Notes under the pieces: model-generated
Told to the model about the DNA's origin: nothing
The model's database searches: none
The model's input: only the letters and a program-made list of their open reading frames with translations
Translations under genes and position numbers: made by a program
In this document: one piece after another, positions 19,601 through 26,984 of the stretch
How positions within the stretch are numbered: position 1 is the first letter of the stretch
Layout of the letters: each line of letters opens with the position of its first letter
Assembly: GCA_041389495.1 (NCBI GenBank)
Contig: JAWKRT010000006.1
Coordinates: 1 to 64,000, forward strand
Reading direction: 5' to 3'
Origin: Myxococcota bacterium
Lineage (GTDB): Bacteria; Myxococcota_A; UBA9160; UBA4427
DNA length: 64,000 nucleotides

Positions 19601-20261
19601 CCGTCGCATCCGCGACGTCGGCCACGATCTTGAGCGCCGCCCACAGACCCGTCGAGCGCGAGAGCGCGACGGCGTGGCGCCCGAGGTCGAGCACCTCGCC
19701 CGGGTCGGCGGGGTAGAGGAAGGGGATGTGGAGGTCGGCCAGCAGGCCGGCGGACGACGACGGCACCGTCGAGCTCTTCGCCGCCGGGTCGTCGCCGACG
19801 AACGCGACCGCGCCGCTCGTGCGCGTCGTTCCGACGTACACCGCGTGCCGCAGCGCGTCGGCCGCGCGATCGACGCCCGGCGCCTTGCCGTACCAGAAGC
19901 CGACGACGCCGTCGTAGCGCGCATCCGGGCGCGAGGCCGCGAGCTGCGAGCCCATCACCGCCGTCGCCGCGTACTCCTCGTTCAGGCCGGGCCGGTGCAC
20001 GACGGGGAGGTCGGAGACGAGGCGCAGCGCGCGGCCGAGCTCGAGGTCGAAGCCGCCGAGCGGCGAGCCCGGATAGCCCGAGAGGAACGACGCCGTCGTT
20101 AGGCCGGCGCGGCGGTCGGCGCGCAGCTGCTCGAACGGGAGCCGCGCGAGCGCCTGGATGCCCGTGAGCACGACGCGTCCGCGCTCGGCCACGTAGCGGT
20201 CCTCGAGCCGGTAGCCGGCGCGCGCGGCGCCCGGGGACGGCGAGGACGTGGGAGGCTCCAT
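16635..20261 (-). CDS. Indolepyruvate:ferredoxin oxidoreductase, one-chain form
   Basis: A 1208-aa protein that fuses the alpha, ferredoxin and gamma parts of 2-oxoacid:ferredoxin oxidoreductases. It catalyses CoA-dependent oxidative decarboxylation of arylpyruvates using thiamine diphosphate and Fe-S clusters. Seen in order: pyruvate-oxidoreductase-like N-terminus (SGYPGSPLGGFD, HRPGLNEEYAAT), a CSGCPHN motif, a thiamine-binding region (GIGCSTMAILMDP, MGNEGTQWIG), Fe-S cysteines in NHRVCEGCGDCGRVSNC and CNLDYSCLEGDCPS, the gamma domain LTGIGGTGVVTVSQVVATAA, and a C-terminal DUF6537-like tail. ATG 20261 was chosen because the conserved fold begins soon after. It is divergent from the phosphotransferase gene, with about 100 bp between starts. 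Confidence 0.92.
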   Translation of the reverse strand: MEPPTSSPSPGAARAGYRLEDRYVAERGRVVLTGIQALARLPFEQLRADRRAGLTTASFLSGYPGSPLGGFDLELGRALRLVSDLPVVHRPGLNEEYAATAVMGSQLAASRPDARYDGVVGFWYGKAPGVDRAADALRHAVYVGTTRTSGAVAFVGDDPAAKSSTVPSSSAGLLADLHIPFLYPADPGEVLDLGRHAVALSRSTGLWAALKIVADVADATATVDLDPDRVVPFLVGDRRALRVPLPEANLLTPLTLEMERDIFEVRYALATEYAATNDLNTVTVDAPGAWIGLLSSGITYREVREALSRLGLRSDADVARAGIRLYRMSMPMPFDPAGVRAFAEGLEEVFVIEEKQPNLESLVKDALYGTAGAPRIVGKHDEQGRVLVPGYGSLDADHVVRALRARLAPRLAERLAPEPPAREPALRIAAQRTPFYCSGCPHNRSTEVPPGALVAAGIGCSTMAILMDPKRVGAISGVTCMGNEGTQWIGMAPFVEAPHLFQNLGDGTYFHSGQLAVTAAVAAGVNITYKLLYNGVIAMTGGQRSPGHLGVSEIAANLLNQGVARVLVTTDDPSRYRDVLLPPKVEVWGRERLLEAQRLLGETPGVTVLIHDQACAAEARRLRRRGKIPTPPRRVVINHRVCEGCGDCGRVSNCLSLQPVDTPFGRKTQVDPTTCNLDYSCLEGDCPSFAVVDLRPRFFERRYWQARRGRARGMPSRAGARAIAPAVADVASEPLPAPVPIVRSEALNVRLTGIGGTGVVTVSQVVATAAMLAGYHVRGLDQIGLSQKAGPVVSDLCLRRAEPAYSSRVGARQADVLVALDGLVAASDKGLSVIARDRTVVVGSTSCEPTGAMVGDPLAAMPSPGDIARAIAAEAGSAPAFWADAERRTTAAFGEAQTANVFVVGMAVQAGALPIAVEFVEEALRLNGVAVEENLAAFRLGRACVASGAASADAGSEVGAEVGSDAGGNADARAPHATASAPASTGDAALDAALAALALAPALASDVARFAADLVAYQGRALARGYLATLAEVAAAERRIGREPERLTHAVARNLHKLVAYKDEYEVARLLTTDDGARAVRERARALGGRAKLLLHPPLLRALGLRHKLAIPGWATPALRLLAKGRRLRGTPLDPFGWARVRREERALPAEYRAALATALRALDPARYDDAVALAELPDLVRGYEDLKLRRIAELRERLPEAVARASR

Positions 20262-20362
20262 GCGCGGCCCCTCCGTGGCAGGCGACGGAGACCTTGCCAA
20301 CCGCGCGACGCTCCGGCAACACTGCGCGCCGTTTCCCACCCTTCGACGCGGAGGCGCACGCC

Positions 20363-21409
20363 ATGCCCGAAGCGCAGAGCCGAACGACGAAGCCGATCGA
20401 CGCCGAGGCGCTCGCGCGCTGGATGGACGAGAACGGCGCGCCGGGCGCGGGCGAGGTGCCGACGCTGCGCGAGCTCGGCGGAGGGTCGCAGAACGAGCTC
20501 GTGCTCGTCGAGCGCGGCGGCGAGCGCATGGTGATGCGCAAGCCGCCCGCGAGCGCCGTCGCCGACCGCCTCGACGGCATCCGCCGCGAGCACCGGCTCG
20601 TGAAGGCGCTGCGCGGGGCCGATGTGCCGCACGCCCGCTACGTCGCCGGCACCGACGACCCCTCGTTGTTAGGCATGCCGTTCTACCTCATGGAGGCGGT
20701 CGACGGCTGGTGCCCGACCGACGTCGGCGGCTGGGCGCCGCCCTTCGACACCGACGCCGAGGCGCGCCGCGGGCTCGCGTTCGAGCTCGCCCGCGGCGCC
20801 GCGCTGCTCTCGAAGGTCGACTGGAAGGCGCGCGGCCTCGAGGGCTTCGGCCGGCCGGACGGCTTCCACGAACGTCAGGTCGATCGCTGGCTCGCCTTCC
20901 ACGCGCGCATCAAGTGCCGCGAGCTCGAGGGCCTCGACGAGGCCGCGGCCTGGCTGCGCGCGCACCGCCCGCGCCACTACGAGCCCGGCATCATGCACGG
21001 CGACTACCAGTTCGCGAACGTGATGTACCGGCACGGCGCACCCGCCGAGCTCGCCGCCATCATCGACTGGGAGATGACGACCATCGGCGACCCGCTGCTC
21101 GACCTCGGCTGGGTGTTCGTCGCCTGGGGCGACGACGGCGACGACATGACGGCCGCGCGCTACGCCGACATGGCGGGCATGCCGACGCGCGACGAGATGT
21201 GCGAGCACTACGAGAAGGTCTCCGGCCGCTCGACCGACGGCATCGACTACTACGTCGTGCTCGCGCGCTTCAAGCTCGGCATCGTGCTCGAGCAGGGCTA
21301 CAGCCGCTTCCTCTCCGGCCACGCCGTCGACCCCAAGGTCGAGGCGTTCGGCCCGATCGTGCCGGAGCTGATCGCGAAGGCGGCGAGCCTCGCCGCGCGT
21401 CTCGGCTGA
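20363..21409 (+). CDS. APH-type phosphotransferase (ACAD10-like)
   Basis: A 348-aa kinase-fold protein of the aminoglycoside/choline phosphotransferase superfamily. Catalytic loop is IMHGDYQFANVMY (HGDxxxxN) and the metal-binding Asp is in IIDWEMTTIGDPLLDLGW. Relatives associated with acyl-CoA metabolism (ACAD10/11-like) phosphorylate hydroxyacyl-CoA. An antibiotic-resistance role is not indicated. The start at ATG 20363 follows GCGGAGGC. It shares its upstream region with the divergent oxidoreductase gene. It is the last chromosomal core gene before the island boundary. Confidence 0.87.
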   Translation: MPEAQSRTTKPIDAEALARWMDENGAPGAGEVPTLRELGGGSQNELVLVERGGERMVMRKPPASAVADRLDGIRREHRLVKALRGADVPHARYVAGTDDPSLLGMPFYLMEAVDGWCPTDVGGWAPPFDTDAEARRGLAFELARGAALLSKVDWKARGLEGFGRPDGFHERQVDRWLAFHARIKCRELEGLDEAAAWLRAHRPRHYEPGIMHGDYQFANVMYRHGAPAELAAIIDWEMTTIGDPLLDLGWVFVAWGDDGDDMTAARYADMAGMPTRDEMCEHYEKVSGRSTDGIDYYVVLARFKLGIVLEQGYSRFLSGHAVDPKVEAFGPIVPELIAKAASLAARLG

Positions 21410-21436
21410 CGCGCCCGCGCTGACGCGGCGTCACCG

Positions 21437-21465
21437 TCGTGGTGGGCCCTCCAGGATTCGAACCT
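21437..21465. repeat. Distal attachment-site repeat (tRNA 3'-end copy)
   Basis: A 29-bp sequence identical to 32053-32081. It contains the reverse complement of CCA, the 3' acceptor strand and the 3' T-arm of the tRNA gene at the right end, and nothing of the rest of that tRNA. It marks the left limit of the island and the point where GC content falls. Confidence 0.88.
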
Positions 21466-21966
21466 CGAAGCGGGGTCGAAACAAGGCGTGAAATCAGGTG
21501 TTTAGGCGCCTGTAGAAGGGCTTGGCTACAAGTGGGCGGCATGTCTGGATCGAAAGGCGCTCGGCCGCGGCGCGTGTGATATCACCTCACTCCCGTGGAC
21601 CATGCGGCTCAAGCGCAGGTTTCAATTGCGTAGTTTCGCCGCGCCTCAAGCAACAGGCGGCAGCTAACGCGTACACCCGATCGTCCGTGACGTGAGGCAG
21701 ATCGTTGCTACCGCACGCTGCTACTCGACGATTCAGGTACTTGCGAAGTTCTCGCAAATCACGCGAGCGCCAAGGCGCTGTTCTTTGCAGGATGCGTAGG
21801 TTGAACCGGATACTGACTTCATTGGACCGCGCTCGGGGTGCTCGCCAATCTGCCACCTTCGGACCCCGCGGCTAGCGCAGCACGACCGCGTGAATCAGTA
21901 GGCGATCTTGGTCCTGGCTTCCAAGATGGGTTGAGCGCACTGCGCTTCAGCCTGAAGGAGACCCGA
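21466..21966. other. Island left margin without a recognised gene
   Basis: About 500 bp of lower-GC sequence between the attachment repeat and the first island gene. A minus-strand frame of 89 codons (21587-21856, MADWRAPRARSNEVSIRFNL...) has no recognisable family and may be chance or a small divergent gene. No promoter can be named with confidence. It ends with a good ribosome site (AAGGAG at 21955-21960) for the next gene. Confidence 0.4.
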
Positions 21967-23463
21967 GTGACGAAATTCGAGTACGACGTTCTTCTATTCC
22001 GTCAGCAGGAGAAGTCTCCTCTCCAGCTCGCTTTCGTCGCGCCGGCTGACGACCTACTAACGTGGGCCGGCATACCTCGGAAATCGGACGAGTTGCTGAC
22101 CGGCTTTCAGCGCTTTCGTGACAAGAAGCGTGTGGATGAGGAGATCGTTCCGTTCTTCCAGGATGACAAGAATTGCAGCCCTACCGCTCTGATCGTGGCG
22201 CTTCGGAAGGAAGCTGGACTCGGTCGATGCAGCCTTAGCGATGATGCGGTTGAGGTTGGCGAGGTGAAGCAGGCAAGACTTACGATCGAAGTTGATACAG
22301 CTGCGTTCTCGACCACCCGGGTCTTCGAGGAAGCACTTCAGTTCGTTCGCGATCGGAACCCCGCGCTTCCGGGCTCTGGAGAAGACGCTGAGGATGCCGA
22401 CGAGACGGAGGGACTGTTAGACGACGAGGACGACGATACTGACGAGATCGTTCACTTGGGGACAGAGACGCTGGCAAAGATGCGTGAGCTGCTTGAGGAC
22501 AAGAGCAACTGGAGCAATGACGATTTTCGCTCGTCAGTCGTTGATTTTGTCAAACCAGCGTTCCTTATCGACGGCCAGCATCGTGCAACCGCGGCCGCGC
22601 GGCTTGGCGAACACGGTCTCCCCTTCATGGTGTGTGGCCTCTACGATGCATCATGGCCAGAGCAAGTCTTCCAATTCACCGTTGTGAACCTTAAGCCTGT
22701 TCGAATCAAGCCGTCACTCATCACTTCCATCGCCGCCCTTAGCCTGACACGGGAAGAACACCGAGAGGTCGAGACGCGACTCGAGAACGCCGGGATAGGT
22801 ATGCGCGAGGTGTCAGTGATGAGTCTGGTTGCCTATGACGATGCAAGCCCGTTCTCCGGAATGATCGCAATGGCGGTTAGTGACCCGAAGCAGGAAAGAG
22901 AATTGCTTGGCTACGGAGCAGCTAAGCGAATCGCCAACGCGTGGTACCGCGCAACGCGAACGTCGCTCACGCAGATTGCGCGACAACTCTTCGCCTCAAA
23001 CAACTCCTCGAACGCTCGAAAGGAATGGCGCGATCAGCGTGTCTGGTTCGATTTCTTCGTTGCATTCTGGACCGCTGTGCGTGACCACTATTCCGAATCC
23101 TTGTGGCAGAAGAGCGAAGCCAACAAACTTTTTGTCGGTGCGAACCTATGGGCCCTGCAGGAGGCGGTGCTGTCTGCAGCAGATGGGCAGATGGCATCAC
23201 ATTGGAAGGTGCCGGACGACGAGTGGGGGTTCGAGGAGCGCTCCGCGTTCCTTAAGGAGCGGCTGCTGGAGGTTGTGACTACGATGCTCAGCTACGTACC
23301 GGAACAAGTTTGGACGCACCCTTGGAATAAGGCTAGTCAAGACACGACTCAAGGAAGGGATGAGTTGGTAAAGCTCTTCACTCGTTTTATCGACTCCGGA
23401 AAGAAGGGGAGCCCGTGGAAGGGGTGGAGAAATGACGAGTGGTTCAAGCGATCCGAGGAGTAG
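21967..23463 (+). CDS. DGQHR-domain protein (DndB/DpdB superfamily), long divergent form
   Basis: A 498-aa protein. GTG 21967 is chosen because AAGGAG lies 6 bp upstream and the conserved pattern begins soon after. Seen: GFQRFRDKKRVDEEIVPFF followed by PTALIVALR (residues 46-79), the same layout as the two DpdB-like proteins downstream; a very acidic stretch at about 138-160; and FLIDGQHRATAA with DGQHR at 202-206. The C-terminal half is tryptophan-rich and has no relative I can name. DGQHR proteins belong to the ParB/sulfiredoxin-like group. DndB is a regulator of DNA phosphorothioation, and DpdB is needed for 7-deazaguanine insertion. This one is over 100 residues longer and is paired with an HNH gene 8 bp downstream. 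Its role is unknown; a sensor or partner of the nuclease is an inference. Confidence 0.8.
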   Translation: MTKFEYDVLLFRQQEKSPLQLAFVAPADDLLTWAGIPRKSDELLTGFQRFRDKKRVDEEIVPFFQDDKNCSPTALIVALRKEAGLGRCSLSDDAVEVGEVKQARLTIEVDTAAFSTTRVFEEALQFVRDRNPALPGSGEDAEDADETEGLLDDEDDDTDEIVHLGTETLAKMRELLEDKSNWSNDDFRSSVVDFVKPAFLIDGQHRATAAARLGEHGLPFMVCGLYDASWPEQVFQFTVVNLKPVRIKPSLITSIAALSLTREEHREVETRLENAGIGMREVSVMSLVAYDDASPFSGMIAMAVSDPKQERELLGYGAAKRIANAWYRATRTSLTQIARQLFASNNSSNARKEWRDQRVWFDFFVAFWTAVRDHYSESLWQKSEANKLFVGANLWALQEAVLSAADGQMASHWKVPDDEWGFEERSAFLKERLLEVVTTMLSYVPEQVWTHPWNKASQDTTQGRDELVKLFTRFIDSGKKGSPWKGWRNDEWFKRSEE

Positions 23464-23471
23464 CCAGAGCA

Positions 23472-24365
23472 ATGGCGTCGGGAGACGCGCTTGAGCGACT
23501 GATCGAAGACATCCTGGACCCAAGCGGCGGCTTCCTACGCGGCCTTGCGCGGTCAACAAACAATCCCGCAGAACTCATGACAGCGGTGGTCGAGTGGGGA
23601 AACCGAATCAATCGGACCCTTGATGAAACGGTTGCATCGATCGAGCCGTGCATTCGTCAAAGCATCCTCATGTGTCTGCTTCCAGCGACTGCGTTCACAT
23701 CGGGAGGAAGTGTCGATCGGGCCGTCAAGGATCACCTTGATCAACTCGGACTGAATCTCAGTAGCCAAGCCCGCAGAACACTTCGAGATGTGTGTCTAAA
23801 CGCGCAGAAGATGCGCGAAATGGACAGTAGGACTGCACGCAGCCGATCCATGTCCCTTGCTCACCTGAGGGCAAGGGAAACCATGTACTCAGAGATTCGC
23901 ACTCGGCAGTCGGGGCGCTGTATGTGGTGCGGTGTTCCACTCGACGGATTGGGAGTCGTCGAAACACTCGAACACGTGGCGCCGAAGCATCTTGGTGATG
24001 ACTTGCCCGATGGAAGCAACTGGGGGTTAGCGTGCAGCACGTGCAATCACGGGAAGGGCGATACGCTCGCCTGGGCTGCGCGAAAAAGTGCGCATGACTT
24101 CATGACGCGCCGCGACTTCATGGCTGTAACGCGGATGTCGCCCCCTCAGCGGTGGTGTGTCCTAGCGCGGAAGGGCGCGTGCGATCGCTGCAAGCGCAGC
24201 ATTCAGGAGATCGAGATCTTCCCGTACACGCGCGTGCCAACGGGCCTCGCGATCCCCTCGAACTGCGGCGCGGCCTGTAGCGAATGCGCCCGTCGAGGCC
24301 CTCTCCGATTCCTCGAGGTCGAATGGCACTCCAGCGAGAAATCTCGCGCGCAGGGGAAGCCGTAG
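23472..24365 (+). CDS. HNH endonuclease with second Cys cluster
   Basis: A 297-aa protein from ATG 23472 (8 bp after the DGQHR gene). Residues 1-140 are helical and unrecognised. The HNH domain spans about 147-200: CMWC (150-153), ETLEHVAPKHLG with the catalytic His at 168, then SNWGLACSTCNHGKGD with CxxC and the NH pair at 192-193. A second set of cysteines (CDRC at 237-240, CSEC at 269-272) suggests another zinc site. HNH enzymes nick or cut DNA with one metal ion. Coupling to the DGQHR gene and position ahead of the modification genes suggest a restriction role, but this is not shown. An alternative start at GTG 23439 would overlap the previous gene. Confidence 0.82.
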   Translation: MASGDALERLIEDILDPSGGFLRGLARSTNNPAELMTAVVEWGNRINRTLDETVASIEPCIRQSILMCLLPATAFTSGGSVDRAVKDHLDQLGLNLSSQARRTLRDVCLNAQKMREMDSRTARSRSMSLAHLRARETMYSEIRTRQSGRCMWCGVPLDGLGVVETLEHVAPKHLGDDLPDGSNWGLACSTCNHGKGDTLAWAARKSAHDFMTRRDFMAVTRMSPPQRWCVLARKGACDRCKRSIQEIEIFPYTRVPTGLAIPSNCGAACSECARRGPLRFLEVEWHSSEKSRAQGKP

Positions 24366-24427
24366 TATCACCCTGAGTGAAAACGACCCCATGCCGGGAA
24401 CCGTTGCCCGTCCCGCATTCATAACTG

Positions 24428-24460
24428 CACTTCGAGTGATCGACGAAGTGTTGTAGTTTT
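24428..24460 (+). terminator. Hairpin plus T-rich tail upstream of queC
   Basis: CACTTCG and CGAAGTG form a perfect 7-bp inverted repeat (24428-24434, 24444-24450), followed directly by TTGTAGTTTT. It lies about 60 bp after the HNH stop and 18 bp before queC. It looks like an intrinsic terminator for the DGQHR-HNH transcript, or an attenuator ahead of the modification genes. The T-run is interrupted, so strength is uncertain. Confidence 0.5.
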
Positions 24461-24478
24461 CCGGCGAAGGGGGGAGTC

Positions 24479-25186
24479 ATGACCTTTCGTCGGCCTGCAG
24501 TCGTGTTGTTAAGTGGCGGATTGGACTCCACGACCACGCTCGCGATCGCGCGAGAATCGGAGTTCGACGCTCATGCACTCACGTTTCGATATGGGCAGCG
24601 CCACAACGCCGAGATCTCGGCGGCTCAACGGGTAGCGGAAGCCTTCGGCGTCGAAGCGCACATTGTCGCCGACATCGATCTCCGGTTGTTTGGTGGATCG
24701 GCGCTAACAGATGACATCGATGTGCCTAAGGGGCGGTCCTTGGACGAGGTCGGCGACGGGATCCCCATTACCTACGTACCCGCCCGAAATACGATCTTCC
24801 TGTCGTTCGCATTGGCATGGGCCGAGGTGCTTAAGGCATCGGACATATTCATTGGCGTGAACGCACTCGACTACAGCGGATATCCGGACTGCCGACCCGA
24901 ATACATCAAGGCCTATGAGGCGATGGCGAATCTCGCCACCAAGTCAGGTGTCGAAGGGCACCAACACACCCGAATCCACACCCCGCTGATAAATCTTACG
25001 AAGGCGCAGATCATCGCGCGCGGCCTCGAGCTCGGCGTCGACTACAGCATAACGTGTACATGCTATGAGCCCAGTGACGCGGGCGAGGCCTGTGGCGAGT
25101 GCGACGCTTGCCTTCTTCGCCTGAAGGGCTTCGCCGAGAACGGATTGTCTGATCCCGTACCGTATCAAGCCGGGGCCCCCGTGTGA
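24479..25186 (+). CDS. queC: 7-cyano-7-deazaguanine (preQ0) synthase
   Basis: A 235-aa enzyme that turns 7-carboxy-7-deazaguanine into preQ0 with ATP and ammonia. Seen: the PP-loop LLSGGLDSTT (residues 11-20), LTFRYGQRHNAE, YVPARNTIFLS, IGVNALDYSGYPDCRPEY, and the zinc site CTCYEP...CGECDACLLR. Length and motifs match the family. The ATG follows a strong GAAGGGGGG. Its stop overlaps the queE GTG by 4 bp, giving a preQ0 operon. With no queF or ordinary tgt here, the product most likely feeds DpdA. Confidence 0.95.
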   Translation: MTFRRPAVVLLSGGLDSTTTLAIARESEFDAHALTFRYGQRHNAEISAAQRVAEAFGVEAHIVADIDLRLFGGSALTDDIDVPKGRSLDEVGDGIPITYVPARNTIFLSFALAWAEVLKASDIFIGVNALDYSGYPDCRPEYIKAYEAMANLATKSGVEGHQHTRIHTPLINLTKAQIIARGLELGVDYSITCTCYEPSDAGEACGECDACLLRLKGFAENGLSDPVPYQAGAPV

Positions 25187-25821
25187 CCTACTTCGTCAAG
25201 GAACTGTTCTACACGATTCAGGGCGAGGGCCTTCAGGCTGGACGTCCCGCCGTGTTCTGCAGATTCTCAGGATGCAACCTTTGGACCGGCCGCGAGCAGG
25301 ATCGTCCGACCGCTGCCTGTAGCTTCTGCGACACCGACTTCGTTGGGACGGACGGTCCCGGCGGCGGAAGGTTTGAACATCCCGAGGACCTTGCGAGAAC
25401 TGCGGCCGGCTTTTGGGCGCACGGTCATGCCGGATCGAATCCGCTCATTGTCTGCACGGGTGGAGAACCACTTCTCCAACTCGATGTCGCGCTGGTCGAA
25501 GCGTTTCAACGCGTTGGATTCGACGTCGCGATCGAGTCCAATGGAACGATCGAGGCGCCCGACTGCATCGACTGGGTCTGCGTTAGTCCAAAGGGCACAG
25601 CGCCACTCCGCCAGACTCGCGGGAATGAGCTGAAGCTCGTCTTTCCTCAATACGGAGTGGATCCACAGCGATTCGAACGTCTTCAGTTCGACGCCCTCCT
25701 CCTGCAGCCAATGGACGGGCCTGAGATCGAGAAGAATACACGCCTCGCAGTTGAGTACTGCCTGGCGCATCCGCAATGGAGGCTCAGCCTGCAGACGCAC
25801 AAGTTCTTGGGAATTCCGTAA
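25183..25821 (+). CDS. queE: 7-carboxy-7-deazaguanine synthase (radical SAM)
   Basis: A 212-aa radical-SAM enzyme that rearranges 6-carboxytetrahydropterin to 7-carboxy-7-deazaguanine. Seen: FYTIQGEGLQAGRPAVFCRF at the start, a CX14CX2C cluster motif (C31, C46, C49) of the E. coli-type QueE instead of the canonical CX3CX2C, and VCTGGEPLLQ for SAM binding. The start is GTG 25183, inside the queC stop region. Confidence 0.95.
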   Translation: MTYFVKELFYTIQGEGLQAGRPAVFCRFSGCNLWTGREQDRPTAACSFCDTDFVGTDGPGGGRFEHPEDLARTAAGFWAHGHAGSNPLIVCTGGEPLLQLDVALVEAFQRVGFDVAIESNGTIEAPDCIDWVCVSPKGTAPLRQTRGNELKLVFPQYGVDPQRFERLQFDALLLQPMDGPEIEKNTRLAVEYCLAHPQWRLSLQTHKFLGIP

Positions 25822-25830
25822 GGGGGGTAT

Positions 25831-26193
25831 GTGGAGATCTTCAAGGAATTCAGCTTCGAAGCCGCACATCGGCTTCCCAACGTCCCGCCCGACCACAAGT
25901 GCGCGCGATTGCATGGCCACTCATTTAAGGCCGAGATCCACGTCGCGGGGCCGATCGATCAAGACACTGGTTGGATCATCGATTTCGCGGAGATCAAGCA
26001 CGCGTTTGAGCCCCTGATGAAGCAACTCGATCACAACTTCTTGAACGAGATTCGTGGACTCGAGAACCCCACGAGCGAACATCTCGCGCGCTGGATCTGG
26101 ACGAATCTGTCGCTCGCGCTTCCAGGCCTCTCGAAGGTCGTCGTACGAGAGACCTGCACCAGTGGGTGCGTCTACTCCGGAGAAGATGAGTAG
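25831..26193 (+). CDS. queD: 6-carboxytetrahydropterin synthase
   Basis: A 120-aa enzyme converting dihydroneopterin triphosphate to 6-carboxy-5,6,7,8-tetrahydropterin. Zinc ligands H13 (FEAAHRL) and H28/H30 (RLHGHSF), the catalytic Cys24, GWIIDFAEIK and LDHNFLNEI are all in place. The GTG start follows AAGGGGGG, 9 bp after queE. Its stop shares one base with the folE2 start. Confidence 0.95.
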   Translation: MEIFKEFSFEAAHRLPNVPPDHKCARLHGHSFKAEIHVAGPIDQDTGWIIDFAEIKHAFEPLMKQLDHNFLNEIRGLENPTSEHLARWIWTNLSLALPGLSKVVVRETCTSGCVYSGEDE

Positions 26194-26984
26194 TGGAGGA
26201 CGTGCAGCAGTGGGCAGATGGTCGGGGGGTTCCGCTCTCGCGAGTGGGCGTCTCCGGGCTCCGTTACCCGATCGTTGTCCTCGATCGTGCGAATGCCAAG
26301 CAGCAAACGACAGGCGAGTTCTCTCTCTCCGTCGCCCTACCTGAATGCGTGAAGGGCACGCACATGAGTCGGTTCGTCGAGGTGCTGAATGACAATCGCG
26401 GCGAAGTAACGATTCACACCATCCCCCACATCCTGGATCAGATTCAGACGCGCCTTGGCAGCCATGAGGCGCAGTTGCGAATCGAGTTCGACTACTTCCT
26501 CGAGCGCGCAGCTCCAGTGAGCGGTTCGCTCGGACTGATGGACTACAGGTGCAGTTTTGACGCCCTCACGAACGAACGAGGTGTGGAGTTTTCGGTCGGC
26601 GTCACCGTGCCGGTGACGAGCCTGTGCCCGTGCAGCAAGGAAATCAGCGACTACGGAGCGCACAACCAGCGAGGCCTGATCGAACTTGCGGTTAGAACCG
26701 GGCGCGACTCCGGAGAGATCGTCTGGATTGAGGAGTTGATCGAGGTCGCCGAGCGGTCCGCGTCTTGCCCCGTCTATCCCTTGCTGAAGCGCGCAGACGA
26801 ACGTCACGTAACGATGAAGGCCTACGACAACCCCGTCTTCGTCGAGGACATGGTGCGCAACGCCGCACTCGAACTTCGTGATGACCCGCGAGTGACGTGG
26901 TTTCGAGTGCGCGCGGAGAACGCCGAGAGCATCCACAACCACTCCGCGTTCGCCGAGACGTCATGGACGGAAGGGGCGTGGTAG
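26193..26984 (+). CDS. folE2: GTP cyclohydrolase IB
   Basis: A 263-aa protein of the FolE2 (COG1469) family. It makes dihydroneopterin triphosphate from GTP, the entry step to preQ0. Seen: LPECVKGTHMSRFVEVLN, TSLCPCSKEISDYGAHNQRG (the CPC and HNQRG signature; C147, H157) and NHSAF near the end. Length is normal. FolE2 uses several divalent metals and can replace zinc-dependent FolE. It is part of the queC-queE-queD operon, with a 1-bp overlap to queD and a 22-bp overlap to the next gene if that starts at ATG 26963. Confidence 0.94.
   Translation: MEDVQQWADGRGVPLSRVGVSGLRYPIVVLDRANAKQQTTGEFSLSVALPECVKGTHMSRFVEVLNDNRGEVTIHTIPHILDQIQTRLGSHEAQLRIEFDYFLERAAPVSGSLGLMDYRCSFDALTNERGVEFSVGVTVPVTSLCPCSKEISDYGAHNQRGLIELAVRTGRDSGEIVWIEELIEVAERSASCPVYPLLKRADERHVTMKAYDNPVFVEDMVRNAALELRDDPRVTWFRVRAENAESIHNHSAFAETSWTEGAW

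Noticed and set aside
15043..20580. Very long minus-strand frame across the sulfotransferase and oxidoreductase region
   Set aside because: It runs out of frame through two well-supported genes and has repetitive Arg-rich composition typical of GC-driven open frames.
24428..24478. PreQ1/preQ0-type riboswitch before queC
   Set aside because: The stem-loop is short and lacks the A-rich tail and pairing pattern of known preQ1 aptamers. A terminator or attenuator hairpin is a simpler reading.
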